Assembly: GCF_047920995.1 (NCBI RefSeq)
Contig: NZ_JBLRWZ010000033.1
Coordinates: 1 to 26,787 of the forward strand
Direction: 5' to 3'
DNA length: 26,787 nt
From: Aliidiomarina sp047920995
GTDB lineage: Bacteria > Pseudomonadota > Gammaproteobacteria > Enterobacterales > Alteromonadaceae
A program made the translations under genes and the position numbers. This document shows, one piece after another, positions 15,211 to 22,318 of the stretch (position 1 is its first letter; every line of letters starts with the position of its first letter). Below the pieces are notes generated by a model, which was given only the letters and a program-made list of their open reading frames with translations, ran no database searches and was not told where the DNA came from.

Positions 15211-17847
15211 TTAAAAGTTGTCAATTTTTACGTTATCAATTTGATAAATCGTACCTTGACCCGAACCCCAAGCAGGGAACACCATAATCACGTTGATATC
15301 GCTTAAATCTAATCCTGCTGCAGATAAATCTTGCAAGGAAAAGTGATATCGCGCCCATTCACCAGTAGCCGGTTCAATGCCGAAGTTACCTGCAGAAAGG
15401 GGCAATTCCACTGCCGTTGCCGCTCCGGTAGATTCAATTTTAAACAGCCAATTGGTTTCACCATTGGTTGGCTGTTGCACAATACGCATATCAAAACCTA
15501 CAGCGCCATTACCGATTAAGTGCCCAGCATCAAACGATACATCTTCGTCTGCAAGGAACCCGAGCACCGTTTCTGGCCAGCCTAGAATTTCAAACTGCGC
15601 AACACGGCCGTAAGGCGCATCTTCCTCAACAATTTGTGGCGTGCTGCCAGCACAGCAATCCCATAATGACCAACCCGCAACAACGTTATCAGCAAAGATA
15701 GTTAAACCGCTTGCACCTGCGCTTGGGTCATAAATACGCGCCTGATCTACACGATAAACTGCACCTTCACCCGTTCCCCATGCTGGGAAGATCATTACTA
15801 CATCAATGGCAGATACATCTAAGCCTTGATCCGATAGCGTTTGTAAGCTGAAGGTATAAGTTGCCCATTCACCTACCGTAGGCGCATTACCCGCATTACC
15901 AGTAGCCAGCTCTACTTCAACTTCAGTAGCAGCGCCATCTGATTCAATTTTGAATAACCAAAATGAATCTGGGTTGTTGGGTGCATCTACCACTTTCATA
16001 TCGAATTGCACTACACCATCCACCAAGATTGCTGAGGCATCAAACTGAATACCACTACCATCGGCTGGCTTAAAGCCCATTACCGTAGGAGCTGATCCAA
16101 CAACAAACTCCGCAACTGGCCCACGCTCTTCATCTTCCACCACGTTGGGTGTAGAACCGCCACAGCAATCCCACATTGGCCAATCTGGATTTTCCCCACC
16201 ATCAAATAGAACAAGTTCTGGTGAATCGCCCAGCGGTGCTTCAATTTTCACATTGGTTAATAAATATTCTGCACCTTCACCTGTTCCCCACGCTGGGAAA
16301 ACCATTATTACATCAATGCCCGATACATCTAATCCTGCATCAGCTAATGATTGCAGTGTATAGGTAACCGTTTGCCACTCGCCAGTGCCAGGCGCTAAGC
16401 CTTCTTCACTTGCAGCAATGGGGATCTCTACCTCGGTTGAACCTTCGTTACTTTCAATCTTAAATAACCAAGTGGTTTCCGCATTCGGCTGTGAAAGTAC
16501 TTTAATATCAAACTTCACTGAGCCTGTTGCCAGAATTGGTGAGGCATCAAAGGGCGAAGCCGAACCGTTTGGATCAGTAATAAACGCAGAACGCGAAATA
16601 AAGCCATTCACCGTTGGGCTTGCACCTACAGTAAAGCGATATGCTGGGCCTGCCTCTTCATCGTCAACGATATCTGGAGTAGAACCACCACAACAATCCC
16701 ATGCTGGCCAGTTTGGATTTGGAGTGCCATCAAAAATAGTAAGGTTACGAGCTACACCGTCTGAAGGCGGCGAAGGAATCGGCGCTTCACCTTGCACTAA
16801 GGTTTCTTCATCTTTGTAGCCTGCACGAATCGTTTCACAGCCGCGGCCAGTGTTTGGATTCGAAGCACATTCATACACGCGTACATAATCGATTTCAAAG
16901 GTTTGGCCGTTGGCAAATGCATCGGCATCAATACCTAATTCATTCACATTTTCTGGCCAGTTACCGCCTACGGCTAGATTCAGCAATAAATGGAAACGCT
17001 GATCAAACGGCTGCGGACCATACACCACCTCTAAATCGCCCGTGGCCTGATTGAAGAACTCCGCAAACCAACCGCGATGGCGCAAACCTACCAACTCGCC
17101 GCGGCTATTTCTGCGCGGCAAGGATTGTGTTTGCGTTTGATAAAGATAGCCATCTACATACCAACGAATTTCACCCTCTTGCCATTCAATCGCGTATGTA
17201 TGGAAGGCATCAGCTGGGTTTGCACCGTTGGGTAATGCATACGCTTTCCCCGAATTTGAATTGTTCGGTGCGTCGCGGCCGTAATGCAAGGTACCGTAAA
17301 CACGAGTTTCCGGTTCACCTTCTGCAGTTAAGGCACCTAAGTTCACTGCCTCAACAATATCGATTTCACCAGATTTTGGCCAACCACCATATACTTCATC
17401 AGTTGGCATCATCCATGCGGCAGGCCAAGAGCCTTGCCCGCGTGGCATTTTCGCTCGCACTTCAATGCGGCCATATTTAAAATCACCTTTATGGCGGCTA
17501 TTTAAACGCGCAGAGGTATAGGGTAAATCAGCGCCTTCATCAGCAGGAAGCGCCACAATTTTCAGCGTACCATCTGATACAAAAGCATTCTCAGGGTTAT
17601 CGGTATAGCACTGCTGCTCTTGATTACCGCCCCCCCTACAGTTTACTTCTATATTCCATTTGTTCGGATCAATTCGGTTTCCGGCAAATTCATCACTCCA
17701 CACTAACTGCCAATCATCTACTGGCGAAGTGGTATCTACGGCGTCGAAGTCTGAAACAGTCTTCACATCATCACTACCACAGCCAACGAGGCCGATGGTA
17801 AGTAAGAGCGCCGCTATTGAGCTCTTGGTTATTCTGCTGTTGTACAT
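15211..17847 (-). CDS. GH16 endo-beta-1,3-glucanase (laminarinase) lipoprotein with three C-terminal modules
   Basis: An 878-residue protein. The lipobox LVGC at about residues 20-23 indicates a lipoprotein, probably outer-membrane or surface attached. The GH16 catalytic domain covers about 45-325: WQLVWSDEFAG at its start, the active-site motif GEIDIVE (nucleophile Glu161, Asp163, acid/base Glu166), and INPL-equivalent LLLNLAVGGNWP near residue 290. The sequence after the catalytic motif fits laminarinases rather than agarases or carrageenases. Then come three tandem ~170-residue beta-sandwich-like modules, each starting with a WDCC motif. Such enzymes cut internal beta-1,3 bonds in laminarin. 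The gene leads the GH16-TonB receptor operon, behind a promoter overlapped by a 36-bp palindrome. A G7 run (minus strand, 17636-17630) lies in the early coding part. Substrate is inferred from the family. Confidence 0.93.
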   Translation of the reverse strand: MYNSRITKSSIAALLLTIGLVGCGSDDVKTVSDFDAVDTTSPVDDWQLVWSDEFAGNRIDPNKWNIEVNCRGGGNQEQQCYTDNPENAFVSDGTLKIVALPADEGADLPYTSARLNSRHKGDFKYGRIEVRAKMPRGQGSWPAAWMMPTDEVYGGWPKSGEIDIVEAVNLGALTAEGEPETRVYGTLHYGRDAPNNSNSGKAYALPNGANPADAFHTYAIEWQEGEIRWYVDGYLYQTQTQSLPRRNSRGELVGLRHRGWFAEFFNQATGDLEVVYGPQPFDQRFHLLLNLAVGGNWPENVNELGIDADAFANGQTFEIDYVRVYECASNPNTGRGCETIRAGYKDEETLVQGEAPIPSPPSDGVARNLTIFDGTPNPNWPAWDCCGGSTPDIVDDEEAGPAYRFTVGASPTVNGFISRSAFITDPNGSASPFDASPILATGSVKFDIKVLSQPNAETTWLFKIESNEGSTEVEIPIAASEEGLAPGTGEWQTVTYTLQSLADAGLDVSGIDVIMVFPAWGTGEGAEYLLTNVKIEAPLGDSPELVLFDGGENPDWPMWDCCGGSTPNVVEDEERGPVAEFVVGSAPTVMGFKPADGSGIQFDASAILVDGVVQFDMKVVDAPNNPDSFWLFKIESDGAATEVEVELATGNAGNAPTVGEWATYTFSLQTLSDQGLDVSAIDVVMIFPAWGTGEGAVYRVDQARIYDPSAGASGLTIFADNVVAGWSLWDCCAGSTPQIVEEDAPYGRVAQFEILGWPETVLGFLADEDVSFDAGHLIGNGAVGFDMRIVQQPTNGETNWLFKIESTGAATAVELPLSAGNFGIEPATGEWARYHFSLQDLSAAGLDLSDINVIMVFPAWGSGQGTIYQIDNVKIDNF
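15214..16746 (-). repeat. Three tandem protein modules in the GH16 enzyme (~170 residues each)
   Basis: Modules start at about residues 368, 544 and 714 of the GH16 protein. Each has, in order: an [IL]F-D/A opening, W-x-x-WDCC-[GA]-GSTP-x-[IV]-V, a GF segment, FDA, a V-x-FD-[IM]-[KR]-V strand, WLFKIES, a GEW segment, a [FY]-[ST]-LQ-[DST]-L helix with GLD-[VL]-S, and V-I/V-M-[VI]-FPAWG-[TS]-G near the end. The Cys pairs are at 385-386, 561-562 and 731-732. The pattern suggests a carbohydrate-binding-module-like beta-sandwich, but I cannot assign it to a numbered CBM family. Confidence 0.9.
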
Positions 17848-17902
17848 AACTGAGTTCCTGGTTGTTTACTCATGTTGTTTTACGTTTTTTATTATGAGGC
17901 GA

Positions 17903-17938
17903 GTTCTATTTTATGAAAGCGCTTTCATAAAATAGAAC
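17903..17938. promoter_or_regulatory. 36-bp perfect palindromic operator upstream of the GH16-TonB receptor operon
   Basis: Every base from 17903 to 17938 pairs with its mirror partner. The centre is TGAAAGCGCTTTCA (17914-17927), identical to the operator between the other two glucan operons, and the arms extend it with TAAAATAGAAC. It covers the predicted -10 box and start site of the GH16 promoter, so binding should repress it. The LacI protein encoded at 4519-5508 is the obvious candidate. Confidence 0.85.
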
Positions 17939-17957
17939 AAGAAGGTTTTATCGTCAA
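17929..17957 (-). promoter_or_regulatory. Predicted sigma-70 promoter of the GH16-TonB receptor operon
   Basis: TTGACG (-35, minus strand 17957 to 17952) is separated by exactly 17 bases from TATTTT (-10, 17934 to 17929). This is the best sigma-70 match in the gap between gap and the GH16 gene. Its -10 lies within the 36-bp palindrome. The GH16 ATG is about 80 bases further on. Confidence 0.6.
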
Positions 17958-18035
17958 TCGTTGGCGTAGAAAAATTGTTATTTATTTGTACGGTTTGTTC
18001 TGAATAGTTGACAGGGTGTTCATTTACAAGGGTAT

Positions 18036-19049
18036 TTAGCGAGGAGCAGAATGCCACGCTATGGTGGTATCTAGCATGCGTTGGCTAAACCCCCATTCAT
18101 TATCATACCAAGCCATTACTTTCACTAAACGGCCACTTACACGGGTTTGGCTAGCATCAAATATGCACGAACTCGGGTTATGGTTAAAATCAGCAGAAAC
18201 TAACGGCAACCCATTTACGCTTAAAACTTTGCCTAAATCGCCTTGCTCAGCTGCGCGCTCGATAATCGCATTCACCTCAGCAACACTAGTTGCTTTGCCA
18301 GCAATGAACGAAAGATCAACCAAACTCACATTCGGGGTTGGCACACGAATCGCCAAACCATCAAAACGCCCATGTAATTCGGGTATTACCAATCCTACTG
18401 CCGCGGCTGCACCGGTTTTGGAAGGAATCATAGAAAGCGCTGCCGCTCGCGCTCGCTGCGGATCTGTATGCAAGGCATCGGTGAGGTTCTGATCGTTGGT
18501 ATAAGCATGCACCGTGGTCATTAAGCCATTCTCAATGCCAATCGCTTCATGTAGCGGTTTCGCCATAGGCGCCAAACAATTGGTGGTACATGAAGCATTT
18601 GAAACAATTTCATGCTCAGCACGAAGAGTATGATGATTTACACCATATACAATGGTGGCATCGGCGTTTTTCGCCGGCGCAGAAATTAATACTTTTTTGG
18701 CGCCCGCCTGCAAATGTAACGCAGCCTTTTCACGTTCAGTAAAAAGGCCACTGCACTCATACACCACATCAATGTTCATCTCTTGCCATGGCAAATCAGC
18801 AGGGTTACGGCAACTTAGCATCTGAATTTTATGGTTACCAATCGTAAGCTCGTTATCCTTATGGGCAACTTCGCATGGCAGCACGCCGTGCACAGAATCA
18901 AACTTCAGTAGGTGCGCGTGCACATCAGCATCACCCAGATCATTAATGGCAACAATCTCCACATCATCTGCCATCGCTCGCTCGTACCAAGCCCGAACAA
19001 TATTTTTACCGATTCGGCCAAACCCGTTAATCGCAACTCTAATCGTCAT
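18036..19049 (-). CDS. gap: Glyceraldehyde-3-phosphate dehydrogenase, type I
   Basis: A 337-residue enzyme that oxidises glyceraldehyde 3-phosphate to 1,3-bisphosphoglycerate. The Rossmann start is VAINGFGRIGKN. Asp37 in AINDL favours NAD+. The catalytic Cys154 is in SNASCTTNC, the catalytic His is in VHAYTNDQN, and WYDNEWGFSQRM lies at the C-terminus. It is not obviously erythrose-4-phosphate dehydrogenase, although a few C-terminal residues are shared with that relative. GGAG lies about five bases before the ATG. It starts 24 bases after hexR and is likely in its operon, which would place it under HexR control, as is known for gap genes next to ED genes in pseudomonads. It handles the triose phosphate made by Eda. 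Confidence 0.94.
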   Translation of the reverse strand: MTIRVAINGFGRIGKNIVRAWYERAMADDVEIVAINDLGDADVHAHLLKFDSVHGVLPCEVAHKDNELTIGNHKIQMLSCRNPADLPWQEMNIDVVYECSGLFTEREKAALHLQAGAKKVLISAPAKNADATIVYGVNHHTLRAEHEIVSNASCTTNCLAPMAKPLHEAIGIENGLMTTVHAYTNDQNLTDALHTDPQRARAAALSMIPSKTGAAAAVGLVIPELHGRFDGLAIRVPTPNVSLVDLSFIAGKATSVAEVNAIIERAAEQGDLGKVLSVNGLPLVSADFNHNPSSCIFDASQTRVSGRLVKVMAWYDNEWGFSQRMLDTTIAWHSAPR

Positions 19050-19073
19050 ATAAACTCCACGTTATTTTTCAGT

Positions 19074-19922
19074 TTAAGAGCGCTTTTCATAGCGAGAATC
19101 TCTTAAGGCTGCTTTAATTTGCCGAAGCTTTTCCTGCAGCTCAGGCCCTTGTTTTAGCGTGTATCCGGTAACCAACACATCAATTAATACTAACTGCGCA
19201 ATACGCGAGGCCATCGGCATATACACATCGGTGTCTTCTGGAACATGGGTGGCCAACACAATAGAGCACTCTTCCGCAAGCGGGCTTGCGGCGGCGGTAA
19301 TACCAATTACCATGGCACCGGATTGCCGGGCTAAGGCTGCGATTTCACAGAGCGCCTTGGTTCTACCGGTATGGCTAATAAACACAATTACCTCGTTGGG
19401 CTGCGCGTTAATCGCGGCGGTTTTTTGCATCAACACATCATCTGAAAACTGCACCGGCGTAGCGAAACGCAAAAATTTATTCTGGGCATCGTGTGCTACC
19501 GAGGCCGAGGCTCCTAAGCCAAAAAATGAAATGCGTTCGGCGCTCGCGAAAGCTTCGATAGCCTTATCCATAGCAGCAATATCTAAGCAGCGGCGGGTAA
19601 TGCTTAATGAGGCCATAGTAGATTCAATAATCTTGGCTACTAAGCTTTCTGTGCTATCGTTCTGTTCCACATGCCGGTTCACATACGGTGTTCCCCGGGC
19701 GATGCTTTGTGCAAGTTGTAGCTTGAAATCTGGGTATCCCTTGGCGCCCATCGAACGGCAGAATCGATTTACCGTGGGCTCACTCACTAAGGCTACTTGG
19801 GCAAGTATTGCTATACTCTGGTGCAAGGTTGCTTCTGGATCAGCAAGAATAACTTCAGCAACTTTACGTTCTGATTTGCTCAACCCTGCAAGTTCATGTT
19901 GTAACTTTTCTAAGAGTGTCAT
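19074..19922 (-). CDS. hexR: RpiR-family regulator HexR
   Basis: A 282-residue regulator. The N-terminal RpiR helix-turn-helix covers about residues 1-77 (LSKSERKVAEVILADP, VSEPTVNRFCRSMGAKGYPDF), and a SIS sugar-phosphate-binding domain covers about 120-260 (FFGLGASASVAHDAQNKF, ISHTGRTK, PEDTDVYMPM). Many long segments look nearly identical to enterobacterial HexR. HexR represses zwf, edd and related genes and lets go when it binds KDPG, the Edd product. It diverges from zwf across an intergenic region with a perfect HexR palindrome 22 bases upstream of its own ATG, so it is probably autoregulated. AGGA precedes the ATG, and gap follows 24 bases after the stop. Confidence 0.95.
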   Translation of the reverse strand: MTLLEKLQHELAGLSKSERKVAEVILADPEATLHQSIAILAQVALVSEPTVNRFCRSMGAKGYPDFKLQLAQSIARGTPYVNRHVEQNDSTESLVAKIIESTMASLSITRRCLDIAAMDKAIEAFASAERISFFGLGASASVAHDAQNKFLRFATPVQFSDDVLMQKTAAINAQPNEVIVFISHTGRTKALCEIAALARQSGAMVIGITAAASPLAEECSIVLATHVPEDTDVYMPMASRIAQLVLIDVLVTGYTLKQGPELQEKLRQIKAALRDSRYEKRS

Positions 19923-19943
19923 TACTTAAATCCTTTGCCGCTT

Positions 19944-19958
19944 TGTAATTAAATTACA
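19944..19958. promoter_or_regulatory. HexR operator, primary site
   Basis: The 15-bp palindrome TGTAATTAAATTACA matches the HexR consensus known from gammaproteobacteria. It lies 22 bases from the hexR start and ~157 bases before zwf, so it could control hexR-gap directly and zwf from a distance. Confidence 0.88.
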
Positions 19959-20005
19959 TTTTATTGGATTTTATTGCAATTGGTTGGTATGTTATTTTCA
20001 AATTA

Positions 20006-20020
20006 GGTAATAAAACTACA
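20006..20020. promoter_or_regulatory. HexR operator, second degenerate site
   Basis: GGTAATAAAACTACA matches the upstream HexR palindrome at 12 of 15 positions. Its centre is 62 bases, about six helical turns, from the first site, closer to zwf, which suits cooperative or looping binding. Weaker evidence than the first site. Confidence 0.5.
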
Positions 20021-20114
20021 TTTTAGTTGGCAAGCGTGCTGCTTTTTATTATCACTTTATTATTATTAAGATTGCGCGCGTTTTAGCCCATATATATCTA
20101 GCCGCGAGGTAACA

Positions 20115-21590
20115 ATGGCATCCACTAATACCTGTTGCGATTTCATTTTGTTTGGCACATTAGGCGATTTGGCACGCAGAAAACTTTTGCCTGCGCTTTA
20201 CCAACTTGAAAAAGCGAACTTACTCCATTCCAACACTCGCATTATTGGGGTGGCTCGCGATACGCTTGATAACGAAGCCTTTACTAATAAAGTGCATGCC
20301 AGCCTCATCGAGTTTGTAGGCAAAGATAGTGTTGATACCAGTGTGTGGCGCCGGCTTGCCAAGCGGTTGCATTACTGCGGTTTTGATCTTGCCAAGGCCA
20401 GCGATTACTCGGTATTAGCAGAAACAGTGAAAACATCTGAGAAACGCGCTGTAGTAAGCTACCTTGCCACGCCCCCACAGCTTTTTGCTACGATTTGCAA
20501 AGGCTTAAGCGAACAACAATTGGTTACTCCACAAGCGCGCATTGTGTTGGAAAAACCATTGGGCCACGATCTCGAATCATCGCGGCAGATTAACCAAGAA
20601 GTTGCTAAGTACTTTCAAGAATCACAAATTTATCGCATTGATCATTACCTCGGTAAAGAAACAGTACTTAATCTGCTCGCGCTGCGGTTTGCCAATCCAA
20701 TTTTTGCCGATCAATGGAGCCATAACGCCATAGACCACATCCAAATCACTGCCGCCGAGCAAGTGGGTGTAGAAGGCCGCTGGAGTTACTATGATGATGC
20801 CGGCCAACTCCGTGATATGGTGCAAAACCATCTCTTACAAGTACTTGCGCTGATCGCCATGGAGCCACCAACACGGCTTGATGCCGAAAGTGTTCGCGAA
20901 GAAAAAGTGAAAGTGCTACGTTCACTAAGGCCCATTACCCAACAAAACGTACATGATGATACCGTGCGCGGCCAATATAGCGCTGGCTTTATTGGCGATA
21001 AAAAAGTACCCGGCTACCTAGAAGAAGAAGGTGCCAACGAAGTGAGTAAAACAGAAACCTTTGTGGCCGTAAAAGCGCATATCGATAATTGGCGCTGGGC
21101 TCAGGTGCCTTTCTATTTACGCACCGGCAAACGCATGGCGCAAAAGCGCACCGAAATTGTAATTAGCTTCAAGCCACAACCGCATAACATTTTCCACGAA
21201 ACCATGAATCAGCTGCCGCCAAACCGGCTAGTAATTCGCTTACAACCCGATGAGGGCGTGGAAATTCAAATGATGAATAAGGTGCCTGGGCTCGGCAAGC
21301 AGATGCAATTAAAGCCCACCACCCTTGATTTAAGCTTCGATCAAACCTTCGAAAACCAACGCATTTCCGATGCTTACGAGCGGTTGTTACTCGAGGCTAT
21401 TGAAGGCAACCAATACCTATTTGTGGCGCGTGAAGAAGTAGAACATGCCTGGAAATGGATTGATGGTATTCGCGATGCTTGGCAACAAACCGGTGAAGAG
21501 CCAAAAGGTTACCAATCTGGAAGTTGGGGGCCTGCTGCATCGGTTACCCTGATCGCGCACGATGGGCGCGAGTGGGATGATGATTTCTAA
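20115..21590 (+). CDS. zwf: Glucose-6-phosphate 1-dehydrogenase
   Basis: A 491-residue enzyme, the same length as E. coli Zwf, that oxidises glucose 6-phosphate to 6-phosphogluconolactone. The nucleotide-binding loop FGTLGDLARRKLLPALYQLE is at residues ~12-31, with Thr-Leu where many members have Ala-Ser or Ala-Lys. EKPLGHDL lies near residue 147. The substrate-site signature RIDHYLGKE is at 174-182 (Asp176, His177). PFYLRTGKRM lies near residue 335. GAGG at 20106-20109 supports the ATG. It is first in a five-gene tract, zwf-pgl-edd-glk-eda, and diverges from hexR. Confidence 0.97.
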   Translation: MASTNTCCDFILFGTLGDLARRKLLPALYQLEKANLLHSNTRIIGVARDTLDNEAFTNKVHASLIEFVGKDSVDTSVWRRLAKRLHYCGFDLAKASDYSVLAETVKTSEKRAVVSYLATPPQLFATICKGLSEQQLVTPQARIVLEKPLGHDLESSRQINQEVAKYFQESQIYRIDHYLGKETVLNLLALRFANPIFADQWSHNAIDHIQITAAEQVGVEGRWSYYDDAGQLRDMVQNHLLQVLALIAMEPPTRLDAESVREEKVKVLRSLRPITQQNVHDDTVRGQYSAGFIGDKKVPGYLEEEGANEVSKTETFVAVKAHIDNWRWAQVPFYLRTGKRMAQKRTEIVISFKPQPHNIFHETMNQLPPNRLVIRLQPDEGVEIQMMNKVPGLGKQMQLKPTTLDLSFDQTFENQRISDAYERLLLEAIEGNQYLFVAREEVEHAWKWIDGIRDAWQQTGEEPKGYQSGSWGPAASVTLIAHDGREWDDDF

Positions 21591-21622
21591 GCACATTCAA
21601 CGCATCTATACGGCATAGCATA

Positions 21623-22315
21623 ATGACATTAAATATTAATAAGTTTCCACATAACGAAGCCCTTACGCAGCAGCTAACCGAGCGCGTTGGTAGCATTCTT
21701 AGCGCGGCTGTAGCCGAGCGTGGGCATGGCTATTTAGTGGTATCTGGCGGGCGCACGCCGATCTCGTTTTTCGAGCAATTAGCGCAACAAGAACTGCCAT
21801 GGGCGCAGATTACCGTACTGTTAGCAGATGATCGCTGGCTGCCCATCAGCCACGAAGCCAGCAATGAAGGCTTAGTGCGTAAGCATTTATTGCAACACCA
21901 AGCGGCCTCGGCAACTTTAGTAAGCCTGCTCACAGCGCATGATACCCCCGCCGAAGGGCTAGCTGAGCTGAATGAGAAACTAGCAGGCTTGCCGCGCTTT
22001 GATGCGGTAATTCTCGGCATGGGTGAAGATGGCCACACCGCTTCGTTATTTCCGGAAAGCCGGCAATTAGCGGAAGGCATGAACACAGATAACCCGGCCG
22101 TAGCCGTTACCCCGTTACATGCACCTTATGAGCGAATTTCGCTCAGTAAATCGCGCTTATTAAACACCCAGCTTCTATTCTTTCATTTAGTGGGTAACGC
22201 AAAAGCAACCGTATTAGCACAAGCACTGCAGGAAAATTCACAATTACCTGCTAGCGTTTTTTTGCAGCAAAGCCAGGTTCCCGTTGAAGTAATGCTAGCG
22301 GCACCTGAGGAGTAA
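21623..22315 (+). CDS. pgl: 6-phosphogluconolactonase
   Basis: A 230-residue cytoplasmic enzyme of the SOL/DevB type that hydrolyses 6-phosphogluconolactone to 6-phosphogluconate. Motifs are VVSGGRTPISFFEQL at residues ~38-52, LLADDRWLP near residue 70, and the catalytic GMGEDGHTASLFP near residue 133. It starts 32 bases after zwf, has only a weak ribosome site, and ends three bases before edd. It is the second step of the ED route encoded here. Confidence 0.95.
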   Translation: MTLNINKFPHNEALTQQLTERVGSILSAAVAERGHGYLVVSGGRTPISFFEQLAQQELPWAQITVLLADDRWLPISHEASNEGLVRKHLLQHQAASATLVSLLTAHDTPAEGLAELNEKLAGLPRFDAVILGMGEDGHTASLFPESRQLAEGMNTDNPAVAVTPLHAPYERISLSKSRLLNTQLLFFHLVGNAKATVLAQALQENSQLPASVFLQQSQVPVEVMLAAPEE

Positions 22316-22318
22316 TCT

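Noticed and set aside
15214..16746. CRISPR-like or DNA-level repeat
   Set aside because: The repetition is at protein level, in frame, with ~170-residue periods and diverged codons. It is a domain duplication in GH16.
19159..19929. 256-codon open frame antisense to hexR
   Set aside because: hexR is unmistakable on the other strand. The antisense protein is low-complexity and has no family resemblance.
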